A DNA stretch of 64,000 bases from positions 1-64,000 of the forward strand of contig CAZLCC010000011.1 in assembly GCA_964558365.1 (NCBI GenBank). Reading direction: 5' to 3'. The position numbers and the translations under genes are program-made. Within the stretch, counting starts at the first letter, position 1, and each line of letters opens with the position of its first letter. This DNA comes from CAZLCC01 sp964558365. Lineage in GTDB: Bacteria; Patescibacteriota; Saccharimonadia; Saccharimonadales; Saccharimonadaceae. The notes below the pieces were generated by a model, which was not told the origin of the DNA, searched no databases, and was given only the letters and a program-made list of their open reading frames with translations. Shown here piece by piece: positions 42,630 to 50,720 of the stretch.

Positions 42630-44753
42630 TTATATTTTCTCTAGCGGCGCAAACGCAACGTTTAGTTTTTTGACTTTTCCAGAAGAAAAAGCAACACCAA
42701 CTGTTGTTCCTTCAAGTGAAACAACTCTTCCTGTTCCAAAAATTTTATGCTTTACGCTGTCTCCAACCTCAATCTCAACTTCATCTGGCACAAAACGTGG
42801 TTCGTTTAAATCTGCCATACTCTGAGAAATAGCTGGCGCCACAGCAGCTTTATCATCAAGATCACTAAGAAAACGAGAGGGAGAATTGTATTGCCTTGAG
42901 CCATAAATAAGCCGAGAGTTTGCGCTTACAAGATGTAGCTCTTCTCTTGCACGTGTCATCCCAACATAGCAGAGTCGCCGTTCTTCTTCCATTTCATTGG
43001 TGTCGTAAAGCGCCTTGCTCATCGGGAAAATACTTTCTTCCATACCAACCATAAACACCACTGGGAACTCTAAACCTTTTGCAGCATGTAGTGTCATCAA
43101 GGTAACGGCATCAGCGGTTTCGCTTAATTTATCCAAATCAGAAATAAGCGCTACTTCTTCTAAAAAGCCCTGTAGCCCAAGATCGGCATACTCTTTGGCA
43201 ACGCTTATAAGTTCTTTCACGTTCTCTTGGCGATCTTCTGCCTGCGGCGAGCCATCATCAAGAAAATCAAGATAATCAAATCTTTTTATCACAAGCTCAA
43301 TAAATTCAGGAAGCGGCGTACTTTCTATTTCTGGTTGCAACTTTTGCAAAGCTTCGCCAAGAGCAAAGAAAGCCTGTTTTGCCCGTGGGGTTAAACCGGT
43401 GCACTCTTCAGCCATACTCAAACTTGAAACAATATCTTTCCCGGTTGTTTCTTGCCACAATAAAAATTTTTCAACTGAAGTTGCACCAAGACCACGAGTC
43501 GGAACATTAACAATCCTTAAAAAACTTGCTCTGTCTGCCGATTGATAAATCAAGCGAAGATACGCAATAATATCTTTAATTTCTTTACGATCATAAAAAC
43601 GCATACCGCCAACAATGCGATACGGAATACCATAGCGAATGAACGTTTCTTCTAGTGCACGGCTCTGCGCGTTGGTGCGATAGAGAATCGCGTGATCTCT
43701 ATATCTTCTTGCTTTCATACTAACCGCACTTGAAATTCTGGTTATTACAGTTTCTGCTTCGTGCATTTCGCTAGAAACATGGCTCACTTGTACGGGCGTA
43801 CCACCATCAATTGCCGTCCAAATTTTTTTATCTGATCGTTGAATATTTTTGCTGATTACCTTATTTGCTGCATCAAGAATATATTTTGTTGAACGATAGT
43901 TTTGCTCAAGCTTTACAACTTTAGTGCCAGGGAAATCACGTTCAAAGTTTAAAATATTCGTAAAATCTGCTCCTCGCCAACTGTAAATTGACTGCCAATC
44001 ATCGCCCACTACGCAAATATTCTTCTTTTCATTAACAAGCAACTTCACAAGCTTATATTGCGCTGCATTCGTGTCTTGATATTCGTCTATTAAAATATAT
44101 TGAAACTGCGTTTGCCACTTTTGACGAATCGCCGGAACTTCACTTAGCAGGCGCACTGTTTCAACAATTAAATCATCAAAATCAAGCGCACCGGCTGCTT
44201 TTTTTATTCGTTCATAACGAGGAAAGATATCTGCTGCTACTTTTTCAGCTGGGAGCTTTGCTCTTGAAGCAAATTCTGATGATGACACAAGATCATTTTT
44301 TGCGCCGCCAATTATCGCGCTCATACTTCGTGGGTTAAACTGCTTTTCGCTGATGTTGAGCTGCTTCATTGCTTGCTTAATAACACCAAGTCGATCTACT
44401 TCGTCAAAAATAATAAAATTCTTAGGAATGCCTGCGTTTTCACCGTCTTGTCGCAAAAGCCGCACGCAGATCGAATGAAACGTACCCATCCAGGGCATAA
44501 AAAAACGATTACTTCCGTCTTGGCCAGTCAGTTGACCAAGCCTTTCGCGCATTTCTTTTGCAGCTTTATTGGTAAACGTTACTGCCAAAATTTGCTGTGG
44601 CAATATATCATTTTCTGAAGTAAGATATGCAATTCTGTGGGTTAATGCTTTAGTTTTGCCCGATCCAGCGCCTGCCAAAATTAACAACGGTCCGTCGGTG
44701 TGTTGCACAGCCTCCGTCTGTGCCTTGTTAAGGCCTTCTAATAATCTATTCAT
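42630..44753 (-). CDS. pcrA: UvrD/PcrA-type DNA helicase
   Basis: Superfamily 1 3'-5' helicase, 707 aa. Q motif LNKAQTEAV, Walker A ILAGAGSGKTKAL, AVTFTNKAAKEM, Walker B LIDEYQDTN, VVGDDWQSIYSWRGA (QSIY), LEQNYRST, TLMTLHAAKGLEFPVVFMVG, RRLCYVGMTRAREEL. The C-terminus has a short Tudor-like domain (VGDSVKHKIFGTGRVVSLEG). It works in repair with UvrABC and in removing replication blocks. TATAAT ends 8 nt before the ATG, no ribosome binding site. Confidence 0.96.
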   Translation of the reverse strand: MNRLLEGLNKAQTEAVQHTDGPLLILAGAGSGKTKALTHRIAYLTSENDILPQQILAVTFTNKAAKEMRERLGQLTGQDGSNRFFMPWMGTFHSICVRLLRQDGENAGIPKNFIIFDEVDRLGVIKQAMKQLNISEKQFNPRSMSAIIGGAKNDLVSSSEFASRAKLPAEKVAADIFPRYERIKKAAGALDFDDLIVETVRLLSEVPAIRQKWQTQFQYILIDEYQDTNAAQYKLVKLLVNEKKNICVVGDDWQSIYSWRGADFTNILNFERDFPGTKVVKLEQNYRSTKYILDAANKVISKNIQRSDKKIWTAIDGGTPVQVSHVSSEMHEAETVITRISSAVSMKARRYRDHAILYRTNAQSRALEETFIRYGIPYRIVGGMRFYDRKEIKDIIAYLRLIYQSADRASFLRIVNVPTRGLGATSVEKFLLWQETTGKDIVSSLSMAEECTGLTPRAKQAFFALGEALQKLQPEIESTPLPEFIELVIKRFDYLDFLDDGSPQAEDRQENVKELISVAKEYADLGLQGFLEEVALISDLDKLSETADAVTLMTLHAAKGLEFPVVFMVGMEESIFPMSKALYDTNEMEEERRLCYVGMTRAREELHLVSANSRLIYGSRQYNSPSRFLSDLDDKAAVAPAISQSMADLNEPRFVPDEVEIEVGDSVKHKIFGTGRVVSLEGTTVGVAFSSGKVKKLNVAFAPLEKI

Positions 44754-44761
44754 TACTAAAA

Positions 44762-44767
44762 ATTATA
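44762..44767 (-). promoter_or_regulatory. -10 element of the UvrD-type helicase gene
   Basis: TATAAT on minus, 8 nt before the ATG. Confidence 0.45.
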
Positions 44768-44798
44768 CTAAAAATATGAAAGCAAAACTGTTGTGGTT

Positions 44799-46064
44799 TT
44801 AAATTCCAACCAAGAAATAAGCGCCAGCGCCTAGACCAACACCAAGAATAAGTAACCCAAGGATAACAAGTACCCACACCCACCATTTGTTATTTTTCTT
44901 CTTTTTTGCCGCTGCGGTTGCAAGCGATCGATGATATTCTTCTGTATCATAAATTGATTTTGGCTTATGATCAGCACTAGCTTGCTTTTCTTTATATTGC
45001 TTAGGAATTGAAAAAGTGTCTGGCTTAGCTGGCGCCTTTTTATCTTTATCATCTTCTTTTTTCTTGTCTTGTTCTTTTGACTTTTCTTTCTCTTCATCTT
45101 TCTTGGCTGAATCTTCATCTCCAGCAATCGTATCGCTTGCTTCAACCGCAACGATTTCTTTACCTAGCTCTGGCAATAATAAATCGCTCGATTCCTCTTC
45201 TGCTTTCTTTTCTTCAGAATCAACATCGCCCACACCATCTATAGTTAACTTAGCAGGTGTCTCTTTTTTATCTTTATCATCTTCTTTAGTTTCTTTTTCT
45301 TCAGCTTTGTTGTCTTCTGCAAATGCGCCTAGCGGTCGTTTTTCTACTTTTGCATCAGGCAAAAAGAGTGGCTTCTTTTCTTCCGACTTTTCTTGATCTT
45401 GCTCGTTTGCTTTTGGCGTTAAACCAAGCCGCTCTTGCGCACCCTGTTTGATTTCTCGCTCTTTCTCATTCTTTGTTGCTTCTTCTAGTGGATCTTCCCA
45501 GGCTTTTTCCTCTGTATCTGGTGTTGTTATCATGGCGTCTGGAGTCACTGGCGCTTTCACGCTCAGCTGTGCACTATTTGGAGTATTAGCTGCTGACTTT
45601 TCAGGCAGCGGGTCTGGAGTAATATTGCTGCTTAATGGTTCGACAGTCTTTCCCTCTGCGCCTATACCTTTTTTCATCTCCTCTTTTGCCGAAACTGCCA
45701 TGTCTGATGCTGGATGTACGACGTCCATAAAACGACCAGGTGCGCCAGGTTTTTCGACTGCCGGCTTAGCTGGTGTTGGCACAGAAGTTGGAGCTACTGG
45801 CGCTGGAGTTGGCTGTGATGAAGCAGTAGGAGCTGATCTTTCTGCTGTTGGAATATTCCTTGATGGCACTGGAGTGCTATTAGCCCTTGGCGGCACTGAA
45901 GCCGGTGGTAGTGATGTCTGAGGAGGAGCCGGCTGAGCTGCTTGAGGTTGAGACGTGGCTGCGGGTGTAGTACTTGCTGCTGGTTGGGCTGGTTGCTTAG
46001 CTGGATCGCCGATAAGCGAGTTAACTGCCTTATCTAGTTCATCAAAATTAAATTCTCTACTCAT
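44799..46064 (-). CDS. Tail-anchored acidic, Pro-rich protein of unknown function
   Basis: 421 aa. A short folded start (MSREFNFDELDKAVNSLIGD) is followed by a Pro/Ala/Thr/Ser-rich stretch (about 20-110), then a very acidic Lys/Glu/Asp region (about 190-370) and a single C-terminal membrane helix (about 397-419, WWVWVLVILGLLILGVGLGA) behind a KKKKNNK positive patch. Topology therefore: long disordered cytoplasmic domain, tail anchor. Not recognised. The ATGA overlap with tpiA couples its translation to a glycolytic gene. Confidence 0.8.
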   Translation of the reverse strand: MSREFNFDELDKAVNSLIGDPAKQPAQPAASTTPAATSQPQAAQPAPPQTSLPPASVPPRANSTPVPSRNIPTAERSAPTASSQPTPAPVAPTSVPTPAKPAVEKPGAPGRFMDVVHPASDMAVSAKEEMKKGIGAEGKTVEPLSSNITPDPLPEKSAANTPNSAQLSVKAPVTPDAMITTPDTEEKAWEDPLEEATKNEKEREIKQGAQERLGLTPKANEQDQEKSEEKKPLFLPDAKVEKRPLGAFAEDNKAEEKETKEDDKDKKETPAKLTIDGVGDVDSEEKKAEEESSDLLLPELGKEIVAVEASDTIAGDEDSAKKDEEKEKSKEQDKKKEDDKDKKAPAKPDTFSIPKQYKEKQASADHKPKSIYDTEEYHRSLATAAAKKKKNNKWWVWVLVILGLLILGVGLGAGAYFLVGI

Positions 46065-46852
46065 GATTTTCTTCCTGTTTGTTTATTTTTCTCTTTTGCA
46101 TTATGCGCATCTTCAATAATTTTTGTAAACGTTTTTTCTTTCAAGCTTGCGCCGCCAATTAGCAGTCCGTCAATTCCATTTACTTTAAGATATTGCTTTG
46201 CATTTTCTTCGTTCACACTGCCGCCATAGAGCACTCGCACCTTCTCAGCTGCTTTTTCGCCATACAATGCTTTGATTTCTCGTCGAATGGTCACAGCTGC
46301 CGCCTCAGCATCTTCCGGTTTTGCGTTTTTCCCTGTGCCAATTGCCCACACAGGCTCATAAGCAATAACCACATTTTCAAGCTCTTGCGATGTTACATTT
46401 GCGAGTCCGCTCACTACTTGATCTTGTATCACATGCACGGCTTCGCCAAGAGTTCTGTCTGTGGCTGTTTCTCCTACGCATAAAATTGGCATAATGTCGT
46501 TTCGCAAAATTGACTGAACTTTTGTACGAATATCTTTTGCAGATTCATGAAAAATATGTCGACGTTCAGAATGTCCAACAAGAGCATACTTTACTAAGCC
46601 ACGAAGCATCGCTGCAGATACCTCACCAGTAAATGCGCCCTCATCTCGCCAATATACATTTTGCGCAGCTAGTTTAAACTGCCGATGATTAATCTGCAAA
46701 CTCAGCGGTTGCAGCGCTAAATTAGTTGGACACAACACAACTTCTACGTCGTTACGCACAGTAATTTGATCGCTCAGCTTGTGTACATATAGGCTAGCTT
46801 GGTGCACATTAAGATGCATTTTCCAATTGCCCACTATCAGAATTTTGCTCAT
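46061..46852 (-). CDS. tpiA: Triosephosphate isomerase
   Basis: Interconverts dihydroxyacetone phosphate and glyceraldehyde 3-phosphate. 263 aa: Lys in VGNWKMH, His in LVGHSERRH, Glu in VIAYEPVWAIGTGK (the mobile loop follows), and phosphate loops LYGGSVNEEN and GLLIGGASL. The ATG at 46852 is one codon after a possible GTG. Middle of the pyk-pgk-tpiA series, 46 nt after pgk. Confidence 0.97.
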   Translation of the reverse strand: MSKILIVGNWKMHLNVHQASLYVHKLSDQITVRNDVEVVLCPTNLALQPLSLQINHRQFKLAAQNVYWRDEGAFTGEVSAAMLRGLVKYALVGHSERRHIFHESAKDIRTKVQSILRNDIMPILCVGETATDRTLGEAVHVIQDQVVSGLANVTSQELENVVIAYEPVWAIGTGKNAKPEDAEAAAVTIRREIKALYGEKAAEKVRVLYGGSVNEENAKQYLKVNGIDGLLIGGASLKEKTFTKIIEDAHNAKEKNKQTGRKS

Positions 46853-46901
46853 CACCTACGCGTTTTCCGTTCTGCTTATGTTATTTGTTGTATTTAGTGT
46901 A

Positions 46902-48125
46902 CTACGCATTTAAAAGCGCCTCAACTCCTGGAAGCTTCTTACCCGCCATTAATTCTAAGCTTGCGCCACCTCCGGTTGAAACGTGCGTAAAGCTTCTGCC
47001 GTTTTGGCTATCCCAATTAAGCACAAAATCTGCCGTATCACCACCGCCAATAACTGAGGTGATGTTAGAATTCTGAGCAAGCGCCATAGCAACTCTTGCC
47101 GAACCATGCGCAAATTGTGAAAACTCTGCATAACCTAACGTCCCATTCCACACAACTGTTGCAGATTTTTCTATCACATTAACTGTTCTATTTATAGAAT
47201 GCTCGCCAAAATCAAGAATAAAATCATTCGGCGAGACATCCTCTACTTTTTTCGTCTGTCGCGTGGCATTTGCGGCAATTTCTTGCGCTACAGCAACATC
47301 AGCTGGCAGTTGTATAAATTCTTCTAATTTTTTAACACCAACTTTCGCAACCGCTGCATCATAAATTCGCCGCAATGTGCCATCTAGTCCATCCTCAACA
47401 ACACTTTTGCCTACGTTATATCCTCGATACTTTAAAAATGTATTTGCCATTGCGCCACCAATAATAATCGTGTCTGCAATATGAATAAACTGCTCAATAA
47501 CACCAATTTTATCGCTAATTTTTACACCACCAAGCACCGCAACAAGTGGCTGCTTTGGATGATTCATTGCCCCTAAAATATGTTCATACTCTTTCTTAAT
47601 TAACAAGCCAGCTACACTAGGAAGATAGTGCGTCACGGCTTCTGTGCTAGCATGTGCCCGGTGCACAACCCCAAATCCATCTTGCACAAAATAACGCGCA
47701 TTGCTATCACTTGCCAATCGTTTTGCAAAACCTTCACTATTCGCTTCCTCTTCGGGGTGAAACCGCAAATTTTCTAAAAGTAGCACTTGCCCTTTTCTAA
47801 GCCGTTTCGTCACTTGATGAACTCTATCTCCAACGCATTCAGGCACGAATAAAACTTCTTGCTTTAAAAGCTTGCTCAAACGCTCGGCAACTTTTTCAAG
47901 ACTATATTTCTCATTCACTTCACCTTTTGGTCGCCCCAAATGACTGCAAATAACAACTGCGCAGTCGTGTCGCAGTAAATAGCGTAATGTTGGCAAGCTT
48001 TGTGTTAAACGAAAGTCGTTGTCAATTTCGCCACTTTCATTGAGCGGCACATTATAATCCGCTCGCAGTAATATGCGTCTATGTTCTATCGGAATGTCTT
48101 TAATTGTTTTTTTATAAAAGCTCAC
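46902..48125 (-). CDS. pgk: Phosphoglycerate kinase
   Basis: ATP-forming step of lower glycolysis, 407 aa. RRILLRADYNVPLNESGEID (family signature), SHLGRPKGEVNEKYSL, LLENLRFHPEEEANSEGFAK, LGGVKISDKIGVI, and the C-terminal nucleotide loop SVIGGGDTADFVLNW with STGGGASLELMAGK. 48 nt after pyk. No gapA or eno in this window. Confidence 0.97.
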   Translation of the reverse strand: MSFYKKTIKDIPIEHRRILLRADYNVPLNESGEIDNDFRLTQSLPTLRYLLRHDCAVVICSHLGRPKGEVNEKYSLEKVAERLSKLLKQEVLFVPECVGDRVHQVTKRLRKGQVLLLENLRFHPEEEANSEGFAKRLASDSNARYFVQDGFGVVHRAHASTEAVTHYLPSVAGLLIKKEYEHILGAMNHPKQPLVAVLGGVKISDKIGVIEQFIHIADTIIIGGAMANTFLKYRGYNVGKSVVEDGLDGTLRRIYDAAVAKVGVKKLEEFIQLPADVAVAQEIAANATRQTKKVEDVSPNDFILDFGEHSINRTVNVIEKSATVVWNGTLGYAEFSQFAHGSARVAMALAQNSNITSVIGGGDTADFVLNWDSQNGRSFTHVSTGGGASLELMAGKKLPGVEALLNA

Positions 48126-48173
48126 TTAGGCCCACGCTTTAACTAAGGTTATTTACTCTTAATTATATACTAC

Positions 48174-49589
48174 TTAAAACACTCTTACCCGAATTGTATC
48201 TGTGCCGCCAATTTTTCCTGGGTGACGACCGCTTACAACTACTATTTTTACTGGCTCATGTGTGCCAAAATAATGATCTTTTTTCAAATCCACGACTAAT
48301 TGCGACCCAGCCTTTTCGCCATCTGGCCGAAGAAAACTCTTGTTTGCATAAAGTAGCGTCATTTGTTGCGCTACGCGCGCACTACTCGTAACACTAATGA
48401 TCGGAATTGCTGGGCGACATGCTGCAATGTTGGCTGCCGTCGTGCCAGATTTTGTTTCCGCTACAATTGCATCAGCGTTAATATCTTTTGCAATCTGCAC
48501 TGCTGCTGCGCTAATTGCATTTTGCTTATCGTCAAAACCCTCTTGCACTGCAACCGTTTGCGGCGGTTCGTGCTCTTGTGTGTGCAAAATGACCTTTTTC
48601 ATTGCCGCAACTGCCTCAATAGGATATTTTCCATTTGCCGTTTCGTCGCTTAACATCACGCAATCTGCGCCTAAAATAACGGCGTTGGCAACATCACTCA
48701 CTTCGGCACGCGTTGGCTCTGGCGCGTCTACCATGCTTGCCATCATCTGAGTTGCTACTATGCTTAATTTTCCATATTTTTGACATAAGCCTAAAATTTG
48801 CCTTTGCACAATTGGCACCACTTCCGCACCAGCTTCAACTGCCAAGTCTCCGCGAGCAATCATCACTCCGCCGTCAACGCATTCCACAATCGCTTCAAGG
48901 TTTTTCTTTTCAATTGCTGCTTTTGTTTCAATCTTTGCCACAATTCTTGCCTGCGAATTATGCTGTTTTAATAGTCGCTTCAAGTGCTTAATATCATCTG
49001 CTGTTTGCACAAAACTTAACGCCACAAAATCAATATCTTGCCGTGCGCCATATTCAATATCTCTCAAGTCTTTCTCTGTTAAAATGTCGCCTGAAAAGTC
49101 AGTGTCTGGCAAATTAATGCCTTTTCGGCTCATCAAAACACCGTTATTTTCAACTCTTACTTTTATAGCTTCATGGTCAATACTTAAAACAGTCGTACGA
49201 ATTTTACCATCAAAAATATAGAGTCGTTCGCCTGGTTTTACTTTTTTCGCCAAGTTATATTGCACAGGAATAATCAGCCCATTATGCTCTGCGCCATAGG
49301 CAAGCGTTAGCTCATCGCCAGTTTGCACTTGCACATGTTCGTGCAAATTCCCTAAACGAATTTTTGGCCCCTGCAAATCTTGCAAAATTGCTACTGGCTT
49401 GCCCACTTCCTGTGAGGCTTTGCGAATCCAGGCGATTTGTTCTGTTCTCTCTTCATAATTCCCATGGCTAAAATTAAGCCGAAAGCCATTCACGCCGCTA
49501 AGCATCAGGCGCTTAATTGCGTCGTAACTATTTGTTGCTGGACCAATAGTCGCTAAAATTTTGGCACGTTTAAATAAAGGGTGGCTCAT
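48174..49589 (-). CDS. pyk: Pyruvate kinase
   Basis: Final ATP-forming step of glycolysis. 471 aa: KILATIGPATNSYDAIKRLM, FRLNFSHGNYEERTEQI, the B domain (about 70-165), ARIVAKIETKAAIEKKNLEA (catalytic Lys), GVMIARGDLAVEAG, SDETANGKYPIEAV, and a C-terminal regulatory-type domain. TATAAG ends exactly 6 nt before the ATG, so it is probably leaderless. First of the pyk-pgk-tpiA group. Confidence 0.97.
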   Translation of the reverse strand: MSHPLFKRAKILATIGPATNSYDAIKRLMLSGVNGFRLNFSHGNYEERTEQIAWIRKASQEVGKPVAILQDLQGPKIRLGNLHEHVQVQTGDELTLAYGAEHNGLIIPVQYNLAKKVKPGERLYIFDGKIRTTVLSIDHEAIKVRVENNGVLMSRKGINLPDTDFSGDILTEKDLRDIEYGARQDIDFVALSFVQTADDIKHLKRLLKQHNSQARIVAKIETKAAIEKKNLEAIVECVDGGVMIARGDLAVEAGAEVVPIVQRQILGLCQKYGKLSIVATQMMASMVDAPEPTRAEVSDVANAVILGADCVMLSDETANGKYPIEAVAAMKKVILHTQEHEPPQTVAVQEGFDDKQNAISAAAVQIAKDINADAIVAETKSGTTAANIAACRPAIPIISVTSSARVAQQMTLLYANKSFLRPDGEKAGSQLVVDLKKDHYFGTHEPVKIVVVSGRHPGKIGGTDTIRVRVF

Positions 49590-49595
49590 ATATTA

Positions 49596-49601
49596 CTTAT
49601 A
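49596..49601 (-). promoter_or_regulatory. -10 element of pyk (leaderless)
   Basis: TATAAG on minus, 6 nt before the ATG at 49589. Confidence 0.4.
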
Positions 49602-49650
49602 AGCATAGCATTTTCACCACATATATACTGGTGTTTTATTTACAAAAGCA

Positions 49651-49678
49651 AAGTACCCCCTACAAGTAGGGGGTACTT
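49651..49678. terminator. Terminator of the 258-aa secreted protein gene
   Basis: Perfect 12-bp stem AAGTACCCCCTA/TAGGGGGTACTT with a 4-nt loop, in the gap between pyk and the secreted-protein gene. Confidence 0.85.
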
Positions 49679-49741
49679 CTTCCTGAACGACTACTCTACT
49701 TCAGGCAAAGTGAGCGGTCAGGCTTTAAGTTTTGGCTTAGC

Positions 49742-50518
49742 TTACTGGTTTAGTTTTAAAGCGTTTTTTAGAGCCGCTTTACTCATCAACCAACGTCGAA
49801 CACCATATCCTAAAGCACTCGCACCGGCTACACCGCTAACCATAGCTTCAGGACCAGTCGCAGCAATTGTTGCTGGAGCCTGGCCTGCAGGTGCAGGAGC
49901 TTCTGGAGTTTTTGGATTTTCAGGTGTTGGAGGAGTCACACAGTTGGGAGGTGTACCAGTGGTACCCTCAGGACACTCTTCTGGTGGAGTCTTACAATTA
50001 ACTTTCGCTTTGAAGTTAACAAACTTAGTTGTTGAACCTTCAATAGTTCCGATGTTAACACCACCACCAACTACACCATCGCCAAGTGTTCGAATAACGT
50101 TACCACCACCGTCATAAAGCACGGTTGAACCAGCTTCATAATTAATGGTTTGGTTTGCACCAAGAGTAACGCTAGCGGTATCAGATGTACCACTTTCACC
50201 ACCTAAGTGAGTTGTTGCTGTTGCAGTGCTTGTGCCACCGCTACTTGGTAGCGTAGCCTTAAGCGTCACATCATTCAGAGCACCAAATTGAGTGTTGCTT
50301 AGTTGCATACTAAACTGTACTTCATCATTACAGGTTGCATTTACGCTATCAGCATAAGCACCACCTTGGGTCAAATTTTTTACTTGATAGTTGTCGCCGC
50401 CAGCCAATTGACCAGGACTTGCAGCAAACACTGGGCTAGCAATTAAAGCTAGCACCCCTACGGCAAGCGTAAAAACACCTAATGCCGCAGAAGTTATTGA
50501 TAGAAAACGTTTCATCAT
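49742..50518 (-). CDS. Secreted protein with sortase-like C-terminal anchor
   Basis: 258 aa. Signal peptide (MMKRFLSITSAALGVF onward) with likely cleavage after VFAAS. A beta-sandwich-like domain (about 40-175: DEVQFSMQLSNTQFGALNDV, then ATLPSSGGTST) resembles DUF11/Ig-like surface repeats. Then comes a Cys-containing motif CPEGTTGTPPNC, a Pro-rich spacer, and the end IAATGPE, a weakly hydrophobic stretch and RRWLMSK. That order (short motif, hydrophobic span, basic tail) is what cell-wall sorting signals show, but it is not a canonical LPxTG. The start has AAAGGAG 5 nt upstream. Confidence 0.78.
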   Translation of the reverse strand: MMKRFLSITSAALGVFTLAVGVLALIASPVFAASPGQLAGGDNYQVKNLTQGGAYADSVNATCNDEVQFSMQLSNTQFGALNDVTLKATLPSSGGTSTATATTHLGGESGTSDTASVTLGANQTINYEAGSTVLYDGGGNVIRTLGDGVVGGGVNIGTIEGSTTKFVNFKAKVNCKTPPEECPEGTTGTPPNCVTPPTPENPKTPEAPAPAGQAPATIAATGPEAMVSGVAGASALGYGVRRWLMSKAALKNALKLNQ

Positions 50519-50542
50519 TAAATCTCCTTTTATTAAGAACTT

Positions 50543-50572
50543 AGCAAACTAGATAGTCATTATGTCTTTAAG
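50543..50572 (+). repeat. Left copy of a 30-bp imperfect inverted repeat
   Basis: GCAAACTAGATAGTCAT, then TAT, then GTCTTTAAGG. The right copy is on the opposite strand at 52077-52105. The copies match over 17 nt and 10 nt, separated by 2-3 unmatched bases. Here it lies in the upstream region of the 258-aa gene. Confidence 0.75.
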
Positions 50573-50583
50573 GTGTAAGCACG

Positions 50584-50640
50584 ACCGCTTCTCAATCAAT
50601 CTAGGAGCAAAAGCTCAAACTATAAAGAGAAAAGCGGTCG
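50584..50640. repeat. GC-rich hairpin B
   Basis: GACCGCTT (50584-50591) pairs with AAGCGGTC (50633-50640), extended by CTC/GAG after a two-A bulge. An inner hairpin is GAGC-AAAA-GCTC (50606-50617). It has no T-run, so it is not a standard terminator. Confidence 0.6.
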
Positions 50641-50644
50641 GCAG

Positions 50645-50695
50645 GGCGACACAGAGCCACAGCGAACCTTCGCTCGCAAATGGATATGCCGCCCA
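50645..50695. repeat. GC-rich hairpin A
   Basis: GGGCGACA (50645-50652) pairs with TGCCGCCC (50688-50695) with one G-T pair, enclosing AGCGAA-CC-TTCGCT. It lies just after the stop of the GC-rich gene on the minus strand and four bases from hairpin B. Confidence 0.6.
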
Positions 50696-50720
50696 ACCAA
50701 CTACTTAAATTCCAGCGCGG

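Noticed and set aside
45448..45921. 157-codon open frame on plus opposite the acidic protein
   Set aside because: Low-complexity Ser/Gly/Val shadow of the Pro/Ala-rich coding strand.
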